Source of the DNA: Lantana camara
Lineage: Eukaryota; Streptophyta; Magnoliopsida; Lamiales; Verbenaceae
Length of the DNA: 64,000 nucleotides
Direction: 5' to 3'
Assembly (NCBI GenBank): GCA_037501455.1
Contig: CM074856.1
Location: forward strand, 23,271,001-23,335,000
The position numbers and the translations under genes are program-made. Every line of letters begins with the position of its first letter. The first letter of the stretch is position 1. The notes below the pieces were generated by a model. The model ran no database searches. It was not told the DNA's origin and worked only from the letters and a program-made list of their open reading frames with translations. This document shows, piece after piece, positions 47,701-58,619 of this stretch.

Positions 47701-48538
47701 TGGGCGCGTGTTGCTGAAATCCCGCCGGAAGCCGCCGGAAATGGGCGGCGAAGTCGCGGTCCGCTGCCACCCGCCTGGGCGTCTGAAAATCAGCGATATC
47801 TTCGCCGTCATTCATCGTTAGGCTGTGAAATTGGTACTCTTACGTCGGTCTCGCCGAGATAATCGAAATGGACTATTCGTTTGTTGAATTCCGTCGAGAA
47901 ACGATCGAGTTATGGGCTCGTAACCGAAACCGCGATAGTAACACGCGGGAGAGAGAAAGTGGGAGAGGAGAGAGAGAGAGAGAGAAAAAAGGATTGGGAG
48001 AAATGTCTCTTGTGCACAATCTATATATAACCGGGTATCCTTATCGCGTAGCAAGGATAAATATCGCGTACAATTAATCGTAAATAAAATTAGTAAAGTT
48101 ACGAATAAACATTCAAGCTCCGAATTAATTTTACAAATAAAAGTGAAATAGAGATTTACCAATTAGAGTTTAATTCAATTTAATTTTAGAAACTTTTCGT
48201 ATAATTTAACGGCACTTTGTAAACACATGATTGACAATTAATCTCAAGGAATTCAAGTAAACCGAAATTAAACAAGTTAAGTAACATGATGGATTTAAAA
48301 TCACTTGACAATTATTTCATGGAATAAATTTGAATTAAATCAAATTAGGTAGTTAGGGTTAAATATGCGCGTAATTAATCAAGTTGACAATAATCTTAGA
48401 ATAATTCGAATGAACACATATTAAATTGGATTTACATTAAATCACATAATTCAAGAACTCTTAAATTAAACACACATAAGTGTAGAGACTTACTTGTTGA
48501 TGTCGTAAGAACGCCCTTCGAGAAAACGGGGCATCACA
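44768..48538 (-). repeat. Solo LTR 'Y', segment 2 of 2
   Basis: Y continues after the array and ends GGGGCATCACA. In its own (minus) sense it starts TGTGATGCCCCG. It has a TATA box TTATATATAG at 48030-48021, a CT-rich leader at about 47950-47990 and a GC-rich stretch at about 47040-47870. The long overlapping frames in that stretch (for example 47815-47486 and 47614-47862) have no recognisable domain and reflect base composition. Blocks at 45270-45600 correspond to X (18720-18900, 48560-48640) in inverted orientation. No integrase or RT code is present. A large LARD-like element instead of a solo LTR cannot be excluded. Confidence 0.8.
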
Positions 48539-48794
48539 AAGTGCTACGTGTTAGAATAGCTTGTTCCGATGAGTAAAGGTTGAAGTTTGTGCTCGTATCC
48601 GCCGAGTGTTCTATCTATCTGTTATGGTTTGTGAAACGGGGATAGATTCGTAATTAAGATAAAATTTGGAAGATTTTTATTAAGGTAAGTTAAGTTAAGT
48701 TATGATATGAACGTATGATATATTATGAATGGTATATTATGCTATGATATGTAAAGTTAAGTTTTGCTAAGAAACCCCTATATGAAGTATCACG
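48539..48794 (+). repeat. Solo LTR 'X', segment 3 of 4
   Basis: It starts with the AAGTG duplication of Y and ends with the GTATCACG duplication of the hAT MITE (48787-48794). It contains GAGTAAAGGTTG-AAG...GTGCTCGTATCCGCC, the counterpart of Y at about 45270-45300. Confidence 0.8.
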
Positions 48795-49151
48795 TAGGGG
48801 TGGACGTCGGGATCGGGATTTTCGGGACCCGTCCCGTCATGGGAAATTCGGGAAAAAAAATTTCGGGAAAAAAAAATTTCAGGACGGGATCCCGATCCTG
48901 ATCCCGATAAAAAATTCGGGATCGGGAAATATTTTTTAAATTTTCGGGAAAGTCGGGATCCCCAAAAATCCTCGATTATAAATTAATTATATATATAATT
49001 AATTTATAATATATATATATATATAATATTAATATTAATATATATTTCGGGATATCCAGATCCCGTATCGGGATCCCGACATTATCGGGACGGGACCGGG
49101 AATACAAAATCCCACCCTGATCCCGAAAATCCCGTCCCGCACCCACCCCTA
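48795..49151. mobile_element. hAT-type MITE, 357 bp
   Basis: It is flanked by the exact 8-bp duplication GTATCACG (48787-48794 and 49152-49159). The terminal inverted repeats are TAGGGGTGG and CCACCCCTA. Both arms are packed with CGGGATCGGGAT / ATCCCGATCCCG motifs. The centre (about 48975-49045) is a TA-rich palindromic stretch. No coding capacity. It sits inside LTR X and so is younger than X. Confidence 0.9.
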
Positions 49152-49750
49152 GTATCACGTGAAAATGTTTTGGTGGTGCAAAAACTATCCTCGGATTCAT
49201 GAACAATTACGATTTGAATGTGCTTTGCTCTTATATATATGTAGTATGTGTGGGTAGCCCCTCACTCAATCAGTTGACTAACCCTATCTCTCCCCAACGT
49301 TTTTAGTGTGCAGGTTCAGTTTCGGAGTTTGAGCTAAGTGGCTCGAGTCAAGTCTTTGGAGTCCGTCTGTTGAGTTAAGTCATTGTATAGTGGTTAAGGT
49401 TATTTAGCATAACATTATGTACTTGTGTAAGTTATGTATGAATGATTTTCAGGACATGCTTCTAGTACCAGAGTGAACCCGTTTGTTTTATGATTATTGA
49501 TGATTTCAGGATAGGTATCTATGCTAGTTGAACTCGTCACCTGTTGATGTATGTTTAATTTTGTTGGCATGCTTTCGCTTCCACGTTTATTTGTTATTGT
49601 TTTGATTTTGAAGTTAGGGTCTAAGTATCGCCTAGTTTAAGTAAGTCTGTCTGTCTTCCGTTCGTCACTACTTGCTCATGTACGGACTTCACATTTCGTA
49701 TGTGGATTTTGATGTGGGGAATGTGGTGACGCATCGTGTAGGGTGCTATA
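49152..49750 (+). repeat. Solo LTR 'X', segment 4 of 4
   Basis: This is the terminal part of X, ending GGGTGCTATA, followed by CTAGG (49751-49755). The stretch 49513-49600 is the inverted counterpart of the array's insertion site in Y and shows that site unoccupied. Confidence 0.85.
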
Positions 49751-49755
49751 CTAGG

Positions 49756-50990
49756 GTTTTATCTTTTCAATCTCATACGAAAGCTCTCGTACGAGAGAAA
49801 ATATGAAACATCACAAAATTATTTTAATCATTTGGTACCAAATATTTCTAAAATCAAATATGAGAGATTATAAATGTCATTAAGTTTAGAATGTCTATGA
49901 TATCATATTAAGTGGAGAGATGGATAGTTTTTTCAAAAAAAAAAAATTATCTGTCTTATTCTTTTACGTTCTTTTCTTTTCTTTTTGTTTATTTATTTAT
50001 TTTTATCATTTTATTAATATTTTTTTAATTTCTTTTTTCTCACCTAATTTCAATTATTTTTTCTTTTTTTTTTTATATAAATTTTCTTTTTTTCTCATAT
50101 TGTAGAACTTTTTTAATTAACATGAATTTTTTTATGCTATTTATTTATCTTAATTTAATAATTATATTAAAAATAATTGTAGAATTTATAATAATATGAA
50201 AATTAATTTTAATATATTTAAATAATAATAGTTTTTAATTGCACCCTAAGGAGTGTGCGAGAATATTAATTTCTAATCTATTTAGTTATTTAGATACTAC
50301 TGCTAGGTGAAATAAACTATTATTTTGATAGATGAGACCTTCACCAATTATTTTTCATGTTCTATTATAACAAACTAGTCTGACTTAAGACACTGCACTA
50401 AACGCACCAGGGAAGTTTATACCAATAATTAAGGTTATTGATATCTAACTCAAACTTAAAAACATTACATGTTAGGGAAAAAAACATTGATGTTAGGGGA
50501 AACACCATGAGTATTACATGTGTACGCAATTATGATCTATTTAACAGTTTTACTTAATAAAATGCTGGAATTAAAAGTGAAAATAAATCATAATTATTGG
50601 TGTATGTACATACTTAGTTTCAAATGCTCTTTTCAAATTAGTTTACAAGAATATTTCTGTGAATATCGAGAACATTTTCAATGAATTCACTTTTTACAAT
50701 TAGTGGTACTCAAATTAATTGCAATGTTACGCTCGACAATGTTTCTTTCGGTAATTTAAAATTTGTAGTCAGTAATTTTTTTTTTTAAATATTTCTTTAC
50801 GAGTTTCGAGTCGAATCAAATTATTAAATTCTTATTAATTATAATTGTATATTTAAAAGTTCAAATTAAAATTTTTTTAACTAAATAAATATAATATCAA
50901 ATCACAAAATTATATTATTTATCAATGGTATTTGTATTTGAAATTTGTATTTTTTGTTTGGGATTTCAGTATATTATCCATCAAATACTA
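49756..50990. other. AT-rich spacer, no gene seen
   Basis: T-rich and A-rich low-complexity DNA. The 61-residue frame at 49920-50105 is almost all Phe, Leu, Ser, Tyr and Lys from T-runs and is not a gene. No element ends were recognised. Confidence 0.6.
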
Positions 50991-50994
50991 AGCT

Positions 50995-53900
50995 AGAATA
51001 TTGCAATTCCACAATCCTTTTCGGTCCTCAAAAGAGCAATAAATCAAATCTTCAACATGCTCTCGTCTTGGCATGACTCCCATTTTGGTGCACCTCGGAG
51101 GCGAATAGCGCAACTTGAGGATCTACTCCTCAAAACTAGACAGGGACGTATCTCCAATGCCTCGAAATTAAAGGAAAAAGAGATTCGCAGTGAAATTGAG
51201 GAATGGCGGGCACGGGAAGAGGCCAAGTGGCAACAACGAGCCAAGTCTCATTGGCTTAAAGGCGGGGATCGAAACACATCCTTCTTCCATTCTAAGGCAA
51301 ATAGCAGAAAGAATAAAAATGCTATTGTGAAAATTAAAAATAAGAATGATCAGTGGTGTGATTCGGAGGGGGAGATCAGAAATGTGGTAGAGGATTATTT
51401 CAGCACAATTTTCTCTTCCAGCGAGCCCAATTCTTTGAATATGGATCGAGCTTTGGAGTGCATTTACCCTCGTGTTTCAGACGAGATGAACACTGAACTC
51501 TTGAAACCTTTTACGGATGCTGAGATTGATTGGAGTCTTGCGCAAATGGCTCCCCTTAAAGCTCCTGGACCTGATGGAATGCCACCTCTTTTCTTCCAGA
51601 AGTTCTGGCCTACGGTGAGAAAGGATGTTACGCAGTGTGTGCTTAATTTTCTGAATCAGGGCACTTCGGATCCTTCGATGCATCATACTAATATTGTTCT
51701 TATTCCTAAATGCCCCAAGGAGAACATGTCTCAACTCAGACCAATTAGCCTTTGCAATGTCATTTACAAACTCGCCTCAAAGGCCATTGCTAATCGGTTG
51801 AAGCCAATTCTCAATCGCATTGTGGATCCGTGCCAATCGGCTTTCGTTCCTCAAAGGCTGATCACAGATAATGTCCTCGTAGCTTTTGAAGTCAATCACT
51901 TCATTAAACACAAAAGTAAGGGAAAGAAGGGTATATGGCTCTAAAGCTCGATATGAGTAAAGCCTACGATAGAGTAGAGTGGAGCTTTCTTGAAAGGGTA
52001 ATGCATAGACTTGGATTTCATGGAGAATTTACCAAGCTTGTAATGTCGTGCGTTTCGTCTGTGACGTACTCTTTTGTGTTGAATGGTGATACGTTTGGTA
52101 AAATTACTCCTGCTCGAGGAGTTCGGCAATGGGATCCAATCTCGCCCTATTTATTCCTCCTATGCACAGAGTGTTTTTAGTGGTTTGTTGAAAACTAACC
52201 CAAAGATTGTTGGGACTGCCATCTGCCGCAAAGCACCCCGTATCTCTCACCTCTTATTTGCGGATGATACAATGGTGTTTTGTAAAGCGAATATGGACTC
52301 TATTACAGGCATTTTGGAGGTTGTTAATACATATGAGGATGTTTCCGGTCAACTTGTAAACTATGATAAATCCTCAGTTGTGTTTAGTCCAAACTTGGAC
52401 CAGGTGGTAAAAGAGGATTTGGCATCTCGCTTGGGCGTTGTAATTTCTAGCAAACATGAGAAATATCTTGGTCTTCCAGCTATCATTGGGGCTTCTAAGA
52501 AGGAAATTTTCAGTTCGTTTAGGGATCGTGTTTGGGGTAAAATTCAAGGTTGGTCAGAGAAAAAATTATCCCAAGCGGGCAAAGAAGTCTTGGTTAAAGC
52601 GGTCTTGCAATCAATCCCTTCCTTCGCTATGAGTTGCTTCATGCTTCCAGAATCTCTTTTATCCGAGATTGAGTCCATGGTTGCAGCTTTTTGGTGGCAT
52701 GGTGGTGATAAAAAGAAACTCCATTGGGTAAGTTGGAAGAAGATGTGTCTGCCTAAGAACGAAGGGGGAATGGGGTTCCGTGATCTTCGTGAGTTCAATC
52801 TTGCTCTCCTCGCCAAACAAGGGTGGTGCATTTTAACTGAGCCAGATTCTCTCTTGTGTCGTGTGCTTAAAGCTCGGTACTTTGCTAATGTTGACTTCTT
52901 GGAAGCAAAGGTTGGGTTTAATCCCTCTCTAACGTGGCGAAGTTTGATGAAAGCTAGGGACCTGGTGGAGTTTGGAACTCGTTGGTGGATTGGGAATGGT
53001 CAGAAAGTTAGAATTTGGCTCGACAAATGGCTGCCTAGACCGGTTTCTTTTAAACCAATTACTCCCATGCCCTTTCTTGGGGAGTCCCTGCTCGTTAGCC
53101 ACCTCATGGTTGAGGACAATGATAACAAATGTAGATGGAATGAAGAACGGGTGCAGAACACTTTTCTTAGTGTAGATGCTGAGTTTATCCTCGAAATTGC
53201 CTTGGGAAGCAAGCTTAATGCTGATACGAGAGTTTGGCACTATAATTGTAATGGTAGATTTTCGGTTCGGAGTGCGTATCACGTTGCTACTCATGATTTT
53301 AGCATGCGTAAATTTGGCCCTTCCCCATCCTTTTCTAGTTCGTGGGATTTCATTTGGGACCGAAAAGTTGCTCCAAAAATCAAGGTGTTTGCTTGGAGAT
53401 TGGGTAAAGAGGCGCTGTCTACTATCAAAAATTTTAAAAAACGACATTGTGATGTGAATTTTGGTTGCCCCTTCTGTGATTTTGAAAATGAAGATTCGCG
53501 CCATGCCTTGGTGGAGTGCCATATTGCTAGGCAAACTTGGGCTTTGTTGTTCTTCCCTTGGAATATCATCTCCAGATGGAATAGCGGGACAGAGTGTTGG
53601 CTGCGGGACACGGTGGCTGCTCTCGATACAACACAAGCTGACCTCTTCCTCACCACCATTTGGGCCCTTTGGTGGACTCGTAATAGAAAGGCTCGAGAGG
53701 GAGTGGAGTTGCTTTCGGGAGAACTCGCGGAGTTTTCGATGAATTTCTACTCCTCTTTTGTCAGATCAAATGAAGCCACCAACATCCCTCAACCTCGCAA
53801 CCCCTCCCCTCCCCCCCCCCCCCCCTGTGATTGGGTTGCTCCAAGTGATGGAGAGATCAAGGTAAACTTTGATGGTGCCATTTTTCAGGATTCGGATGAG

Positions 53901-54358
53901 TATGGGTTTGGTGTTGTGGCACGGGATTCCTCTGGGGCATGTGTGGGTTGGAGTTCCGCTCGGCGAAGGGGTGTGTTCTCCCCGGAGTGTGTGGAAACTT
54001 ATGCAGCTATAGAGGCAGTGTGGCTTATTAAGCGTAGAAGATGGCAGAAAGTGATTTTGGAAGGGGATTGTGCCAATTTGTTTGCCAAACTCAATGCACA
54101 ACAGCAGGATTTATCCGAGACTGGAAATGTAATTTGGGATATTAAAGAAGCTCTCTCCCTTGTCCCTGAGGTGTCTCTTTCTTGTATTAATAGGGTGGGG
54201 AATGTCTTAGCCCATTCTTTGGCTAGAAAGTCTTTGCTTTTTAGAGAGGGGAATTCTGATGCTGATCTCCCCTGTTAGGCTGATGCTGTTTTGGTTTTTC
54301 CTGGTCTTTGTCTATTGGCTTCTCTTGTTGAGGGGTGTTCCTAAAAAAAAAAATAAAA
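50995..54358 (+). mobile_element. LINE1: 5'-truncated L1-type retrotransposon
   Basis: Only the C-terminal three quarters of ORF2 remain, followed by a 60-bp untranslated tail and an A-run (54343-54353, then TAAAA). The 5' end stops inside the linker before the RT, as expected for incomplete target-primed reverse transcription. ORF1 and the endonuclease are absent. I could not find target duplications. Its 3' tail faces that of LINE2 across about 150 bp. Confidence 0.85.
50997..54278 (+). pseudogene. LINE1 ORF2 remnant: reverse transcriptase, zinc finger, RNase H
   Basis: It opens in the linker (QRAKSHWLKGGDRNTSFFH) and continues through RT motifs: [67 protein letters not shown] and LLFADDTMVF (catalytic F-x-DD). 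A zf-RVT region follows (IWDRKVAPKIKVFAWRL...CPFC...H...C), then an RNase H domain (VNFDGAIF, LEGDCANL, RVGNVLAHSLAR) to the stop at 54278. Two frameshifts break it: near 51937 (before [16 protein letters not shown]) and near 52165-52180 (in the ECF/VFSGLLK region). A C-run at about 53809-53825 encodes a Pro stretch between the zinc finger and RNase H. Plant L1 elements with a C-terminal RNase H are a known lineage. Confidence 0.9.
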
Positions 54359-54511
54359 GCGGTTTATGCTGTAACTATTGTAAGATGTCAGCTATAGATA
54401 ATGATGAACATTAATTTCCCTTACAAATATATTACATAATTTTATGTCGACAGATACTGCCAGCGATGACCGACCGCGTCCATCTAGAGAATTCCTATTT
54501 TATTTTATTGC
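54359..54511. other. Spacer between the two LINE tails
   Basis: About 150 bp of unassigned sequence between LINE1's A-tail and LINE2's T-run. Any target duplications of either LINE should lie here; I found no convincing match. Confidence 0.5.
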
Positions 54512-54547
54512 TTTTTTTTTTTTTTTTTACGGAAAACGGAAGACAAA

Positions 54548-57500
54548 TTACAACGAATTTAAATCTCCTATGAACGAATCCCGAGCAGCATCAGGGAGCT
54601 CAGAGTCCCCATCAGAATTAAGCCCCAATCGGGCAAGGGAGTGTGCCACGCTATTGCCAGATCGACGCACGAAATTGAAAGAAAACGACGGAACCCGGCT
54701 AAGCACCTCCTTGATATCAGCTATAATCGGGCCCGTAGCCGACCAATCATCAGATAGATCCTGAAGCTTACGAATAAGATTGAGGCAGTCTCCTTCAAGA
54801 ATCACCATATCAATTCCTCTCTGCTGTACCAGAACCGCGGCCTCCTTCATCGCCATTCCTTCCGCTATTTCTGCTTCAACAGTACCTCTAAACCTCCTAC
54901 ACCGCCACCCTACACATACACCAAGATGATCCCGGGCAACAACACCGCAACCTACCTAGCCTGAACCCTCGAACACTGCTGCGTCAACGTTCACTTTAAC
55001 CCACCCTTCTGGTGGAGCCGACCAGGTCGCTGGCAAACTGGGGAGCTCTGCCAAGGATTCAGCAACGAACCCAATTCTCCCCATAGCGAAGAAGTTGCTA
55101 GCGAACGCAGCGAGGGAGCCGGCATCCAAACTCTCATGCTCAGCCCACTCCTTGTTCCGGTTACGCCATAATGCCCAAACAGACACCAGGAAACGGTCGC
55201 CCTCGTCAAAGCTTAACTGTTCCATCACCTGACGAATCCACTCCTCACTTCCTTCCCCCCCCCCCCCCAGCGGGAAATCATATGCCAAGGGAAGTTAGTA
55301 CAGGCCCAGAAGAGTCTCGCCATACTGCAACTGACAAAGGCGTGTTCAAGATCTTCTGCATCAGAATCACACCAAGGACAAACCACCTGGCCCCTGCTTC
55401 TTCTCTTCGCAAGTGCTGCCCCAACTGGTAAAGCCTGCCTGCACAACCGCCAAATAAACACCTTAATTTTCAGTGCTACCTTCCGATCCCAAATCACCTT
55501 CCACGACCGACAGTGAGAACCCTCTCCCCTCCCGTCATCCTGTTTGAACACCTGAAGAGCCACAAGGTAAGCACTCTTGACAGAGAATCTACCATTATTA
55601 TTGTAGTGCCAAACCCGCTTGTCAACATTACGCCCGCTCCCAAGAGGGATTGAGAGGATAACGTCACCGTCCACTCCCACAAAAGAGCTGCGCACCAGCT
55701 CTTCATCCCAGCCTCCTTCCCCATTGATCAGTTGCTTCACATAAGTAAGAGTACTTCTGGCCTCCGTCCTAACCAAAGGTTGAAAGCGAGACAGTCTAGG
55801 CAACCATTTGTCAATCCAAATTTGAATGCACGTTCCGTTACCAACCCTCCATCGCACCCCGGCCTCCAATAATCTCCTCGCCGTCCAAATACTCTGCCAA
55901 GTGAGCGAGGGATTTGAGCCTAGTTTTGCCTCAAAGAAACTTCCGCCCGCAAAATACTTGGCTCTCAATAGCCTAGACAACAAACTATGTGGTTCAGTGA
56001 CTAATCGCCACCCCTGTTTCGCCAATAGAGCCAAATTAAACGCTCTTAAATTTCTAAAGCCCATACCACCCTCTTCCTTCGGAACACACAACTTCTCCCA
56101 GCTCACTCAATGAAGCTTATCAACGTTCTTGCCACTCCACCAAAACCTCGCTAACATAGAAGAGATTTCTCGAAACAGTGTCTTAGGAAGCTTGAAGCAG
56201 CTCACAGCATACGCCGGGATAGCTTGCAGGACTGCTTTGATCAAGACCTCACGTCCAGCCTGAGAAAGAGCCTTGTCCCCCCACCCATGAATCCTCTTAC
56301 TGATCTGATCCTGAATGCTATCAAAAACCTCTTTCTTAGATCGTCCCACCATCGCCGGAAGACCCAAATATTTCTCAGGCTTCTCGACCTGTCGCACCCC
56401 AAGCCTATCCGCCAACTCCCTCCTAACAATTGGATCAACATTGGGACTGAAAACCACCGTGGATTTATCGTAGTTTATTAGCTGACCCGAAACTTCCCCG
56501 TACTTCCTCAACACCTCAAGAATACCATCTACCACATCCTCTGACGCTCTGCTAAAGATCATAGTATCATCCGCGAATAAAAGATGAGAGATCGCCGGAG
56601 ACTCCCTAAAAATACGAACACCCCCAACCCTCACCTCATGCTCCAAAAAACAGCTCAGCACCTCTGCACAAACAAGAAAAAGATAAGGAGACAAAGGGTC
56701 GCCCTGTCTAAGGCTACGACCCGGAGACAAGTTGCCAAAACAGAAACCGTTGACAGAAAAGGAATAGTCAATCGAAGAAATACAACGCATGATCCAGCTC
56801 ACAAAGGAAGAATGAAATCCTAACCTCAACATAGTGCGTTCCAAAAATCGCCACTCCACTCTATCATATGTTTTACTCATACCCAATTTTAAAGCTAAAA
56901 AACCTTCGACACCCTACTTCTTATGTTTTATAAAATGATTAACTTCAAACGCACATAACACGTTATCAGTGATAAGCCTTCCCGGAACAAAGGCGCTCTG
57001 GGAATGGGAAATCACATGTTTAAGAATCGGTTTAAGGCGCAAGGACACATTTTTAGAAGCAATTTTATACAAAACGTTGCAGAGACTAATGGGGCGGAGA
57101 TCAGACATGCTTTTGGGATTTTCAATTTTAGGAATGAGCACAATATTTGTGGCATGCATCGTCTGATCACAGCGACCATTATTAAGAAAATCCAGAGCAC
57201 AATTAACAATATCATCCTTAATAAAGCTCCAGAACTTTTGGAAAAAGATAGGAGGCATACCGTCTGGCCCGGGGACCTTAAGAGGAAACATAGATTTCAA
57301 TGCCTTCTCAATTTCCAGGGAAGAGTACGGAGCGAGGAGCAACTCATTCATCTCCGGAGTCACCTTGCTCTGTAAGAGTACCAGCATACTATCTATCTCC
57401 GTCACAGGGGTTTGATTGGATTGGAAAATTTTCTGAAAATAATCTTCCACCACCGAATGAATATCTTCCAACTTAGTACGTGTCATGCCATCACTGTCTA

Positions 57501-58619
57501 ATAATTTATCAATTCTGTTCCTCTTCTCTCTGTTCTTTGTCCTGGAAAAGAAATAACCGGTGTTGCGGTCCCCTTCTATCATCCAATGAGCCTTGGCCCG
57601 CTGTCTCCACCAAGACTCCTCTCTCGCATACCACTCGGATATCGCCTTCTTAAGAATAACTTCTTGTCACTTAATCTCAATGGAAATCGTGCCTCGCTTC
57701 ATAACCTTGAGGTGCTCTCCTAACTTTCTGATGCGTTCCTTAGGAATATCAAATTTCTCCGAAGCCCAATCCAGCAAATCAAGCTTGTAACTCTCGATCT
57801 TTTTCCAGGCTAGCACAGAATTGTCTCCATTGATAATATTACCCCAGCTAGCATCTACGGTTTTCTCATAATCCGGATCACGGAGCTAAGCAGATTCAAA
57901 CTTAAAGGGGTGTGTGTACCGAGAGCTCTTCTTAGTCGTGACGTTAGAGAAGAGTTTCAACAGAAGAAGAGAATGGTCCGACGTGTTAGACTCAATATTG
58001 TGAACTGAAAACCCAGGGAACAAATCTTTCCACTTGTCATTTCCAACGGCCCTGTCCAGCCTGCTTTCAATGGTAAACGGAGCAGGACTATATTTGACCA
58101 AGTGAACTTGTTTCCGGAAAACCCCAGGTCCACCAAACTGCAATTACATAACCAATCACGGAAAGCCCGCATCTGATGCACCGGACAGGGACGACCTCCC
58201 CTCTTCTCATCTCTCCAAAGCAGCTCATTAAAGTCCCCGAACACGAGCCAAGGATTCCGTGGGGAACTTTTCAAAGAGTCCAGGAGATTCCACGTAGAAT
58301 ACCTCTTCGATGCATCCGGGTGGCCATAAATACAAGTAAGGTGCCACTCTATACGGCAATTCGGTGTGTTAACCATAACATCAAAGTGAAATCTACAATA
58401 GCTGAGTAAATCCACCGCTAGATCTTTATGCCACATCAGAGCAAGACCTCCACTTTTCCCTACAGCATCCACGCTCAAGCCAAAAAAACCCTACCTATCC
58501 ATTAAAGCATTCATACGTAGGAACACTATCCCTGGATCGTATTTTCGGAGGAAATCCTCCAACTCGTGAACTGCCCAAGCCCGACCCAAACCTCTGCAGT
58601 TCCAGGCGAAGAGATTCAT
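54548..58619 (-). pseudogene. LINE2 ORF2: endonuclease, reverse transcriptase, RNase H, inactivated
   Basis: It starts MNLFAWNCRGLG at 58619. The endonuclease region has WNCRG, GGLALMW, GDFNELLW and SDHSLLLL. The E-T-K motif expected just after IVFL is missing, so a catalytic Glu is lost. RT shows VPGPDGMPPIFFQKFW, LRPISLCNVLYKIASK, QSAFVPGRLITDNVL, MSKTYDRVEW and LLFADDTMIF. A zf-RVT region and an RNase H (VNVDAAVFEGSG, LEGDCLNL, SGNSVAHSLARL) follow. In-frame stops lie at 58493-58491, 57888-57886, 57669-57667, 56916-56914, 56109-56107 (Trp to TGA in LHWVSW) and 54958-54956. Frameshifts are near 58095-58110 and at a C/G-run at 55257-55268. Confidence 0.9.

Noticed and set aside
47486..47862. 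Overlapping frames of about 67-109 residues in LTR Y's GC-rich stretch
   Set aside because: Low-complexity Arg/Ala/Gly content, open on both strands at once, inside an LTR leader. No recognisable domain.
49920..50105. 61-residue hydrophobic frame resembling a membrane protein
   Set aside because: Almost entirely T-run-derived Phe, Leu, Ser and Tyr in AT-rich spacer.
54444..54764. 106-residue + strand frame between the LINEs, and similar opposite-strand frames across 52544-60395
   Set aside because: They lie antisense to or out of frame with LINE ORF1/ORF2 and carry no domain of their own.
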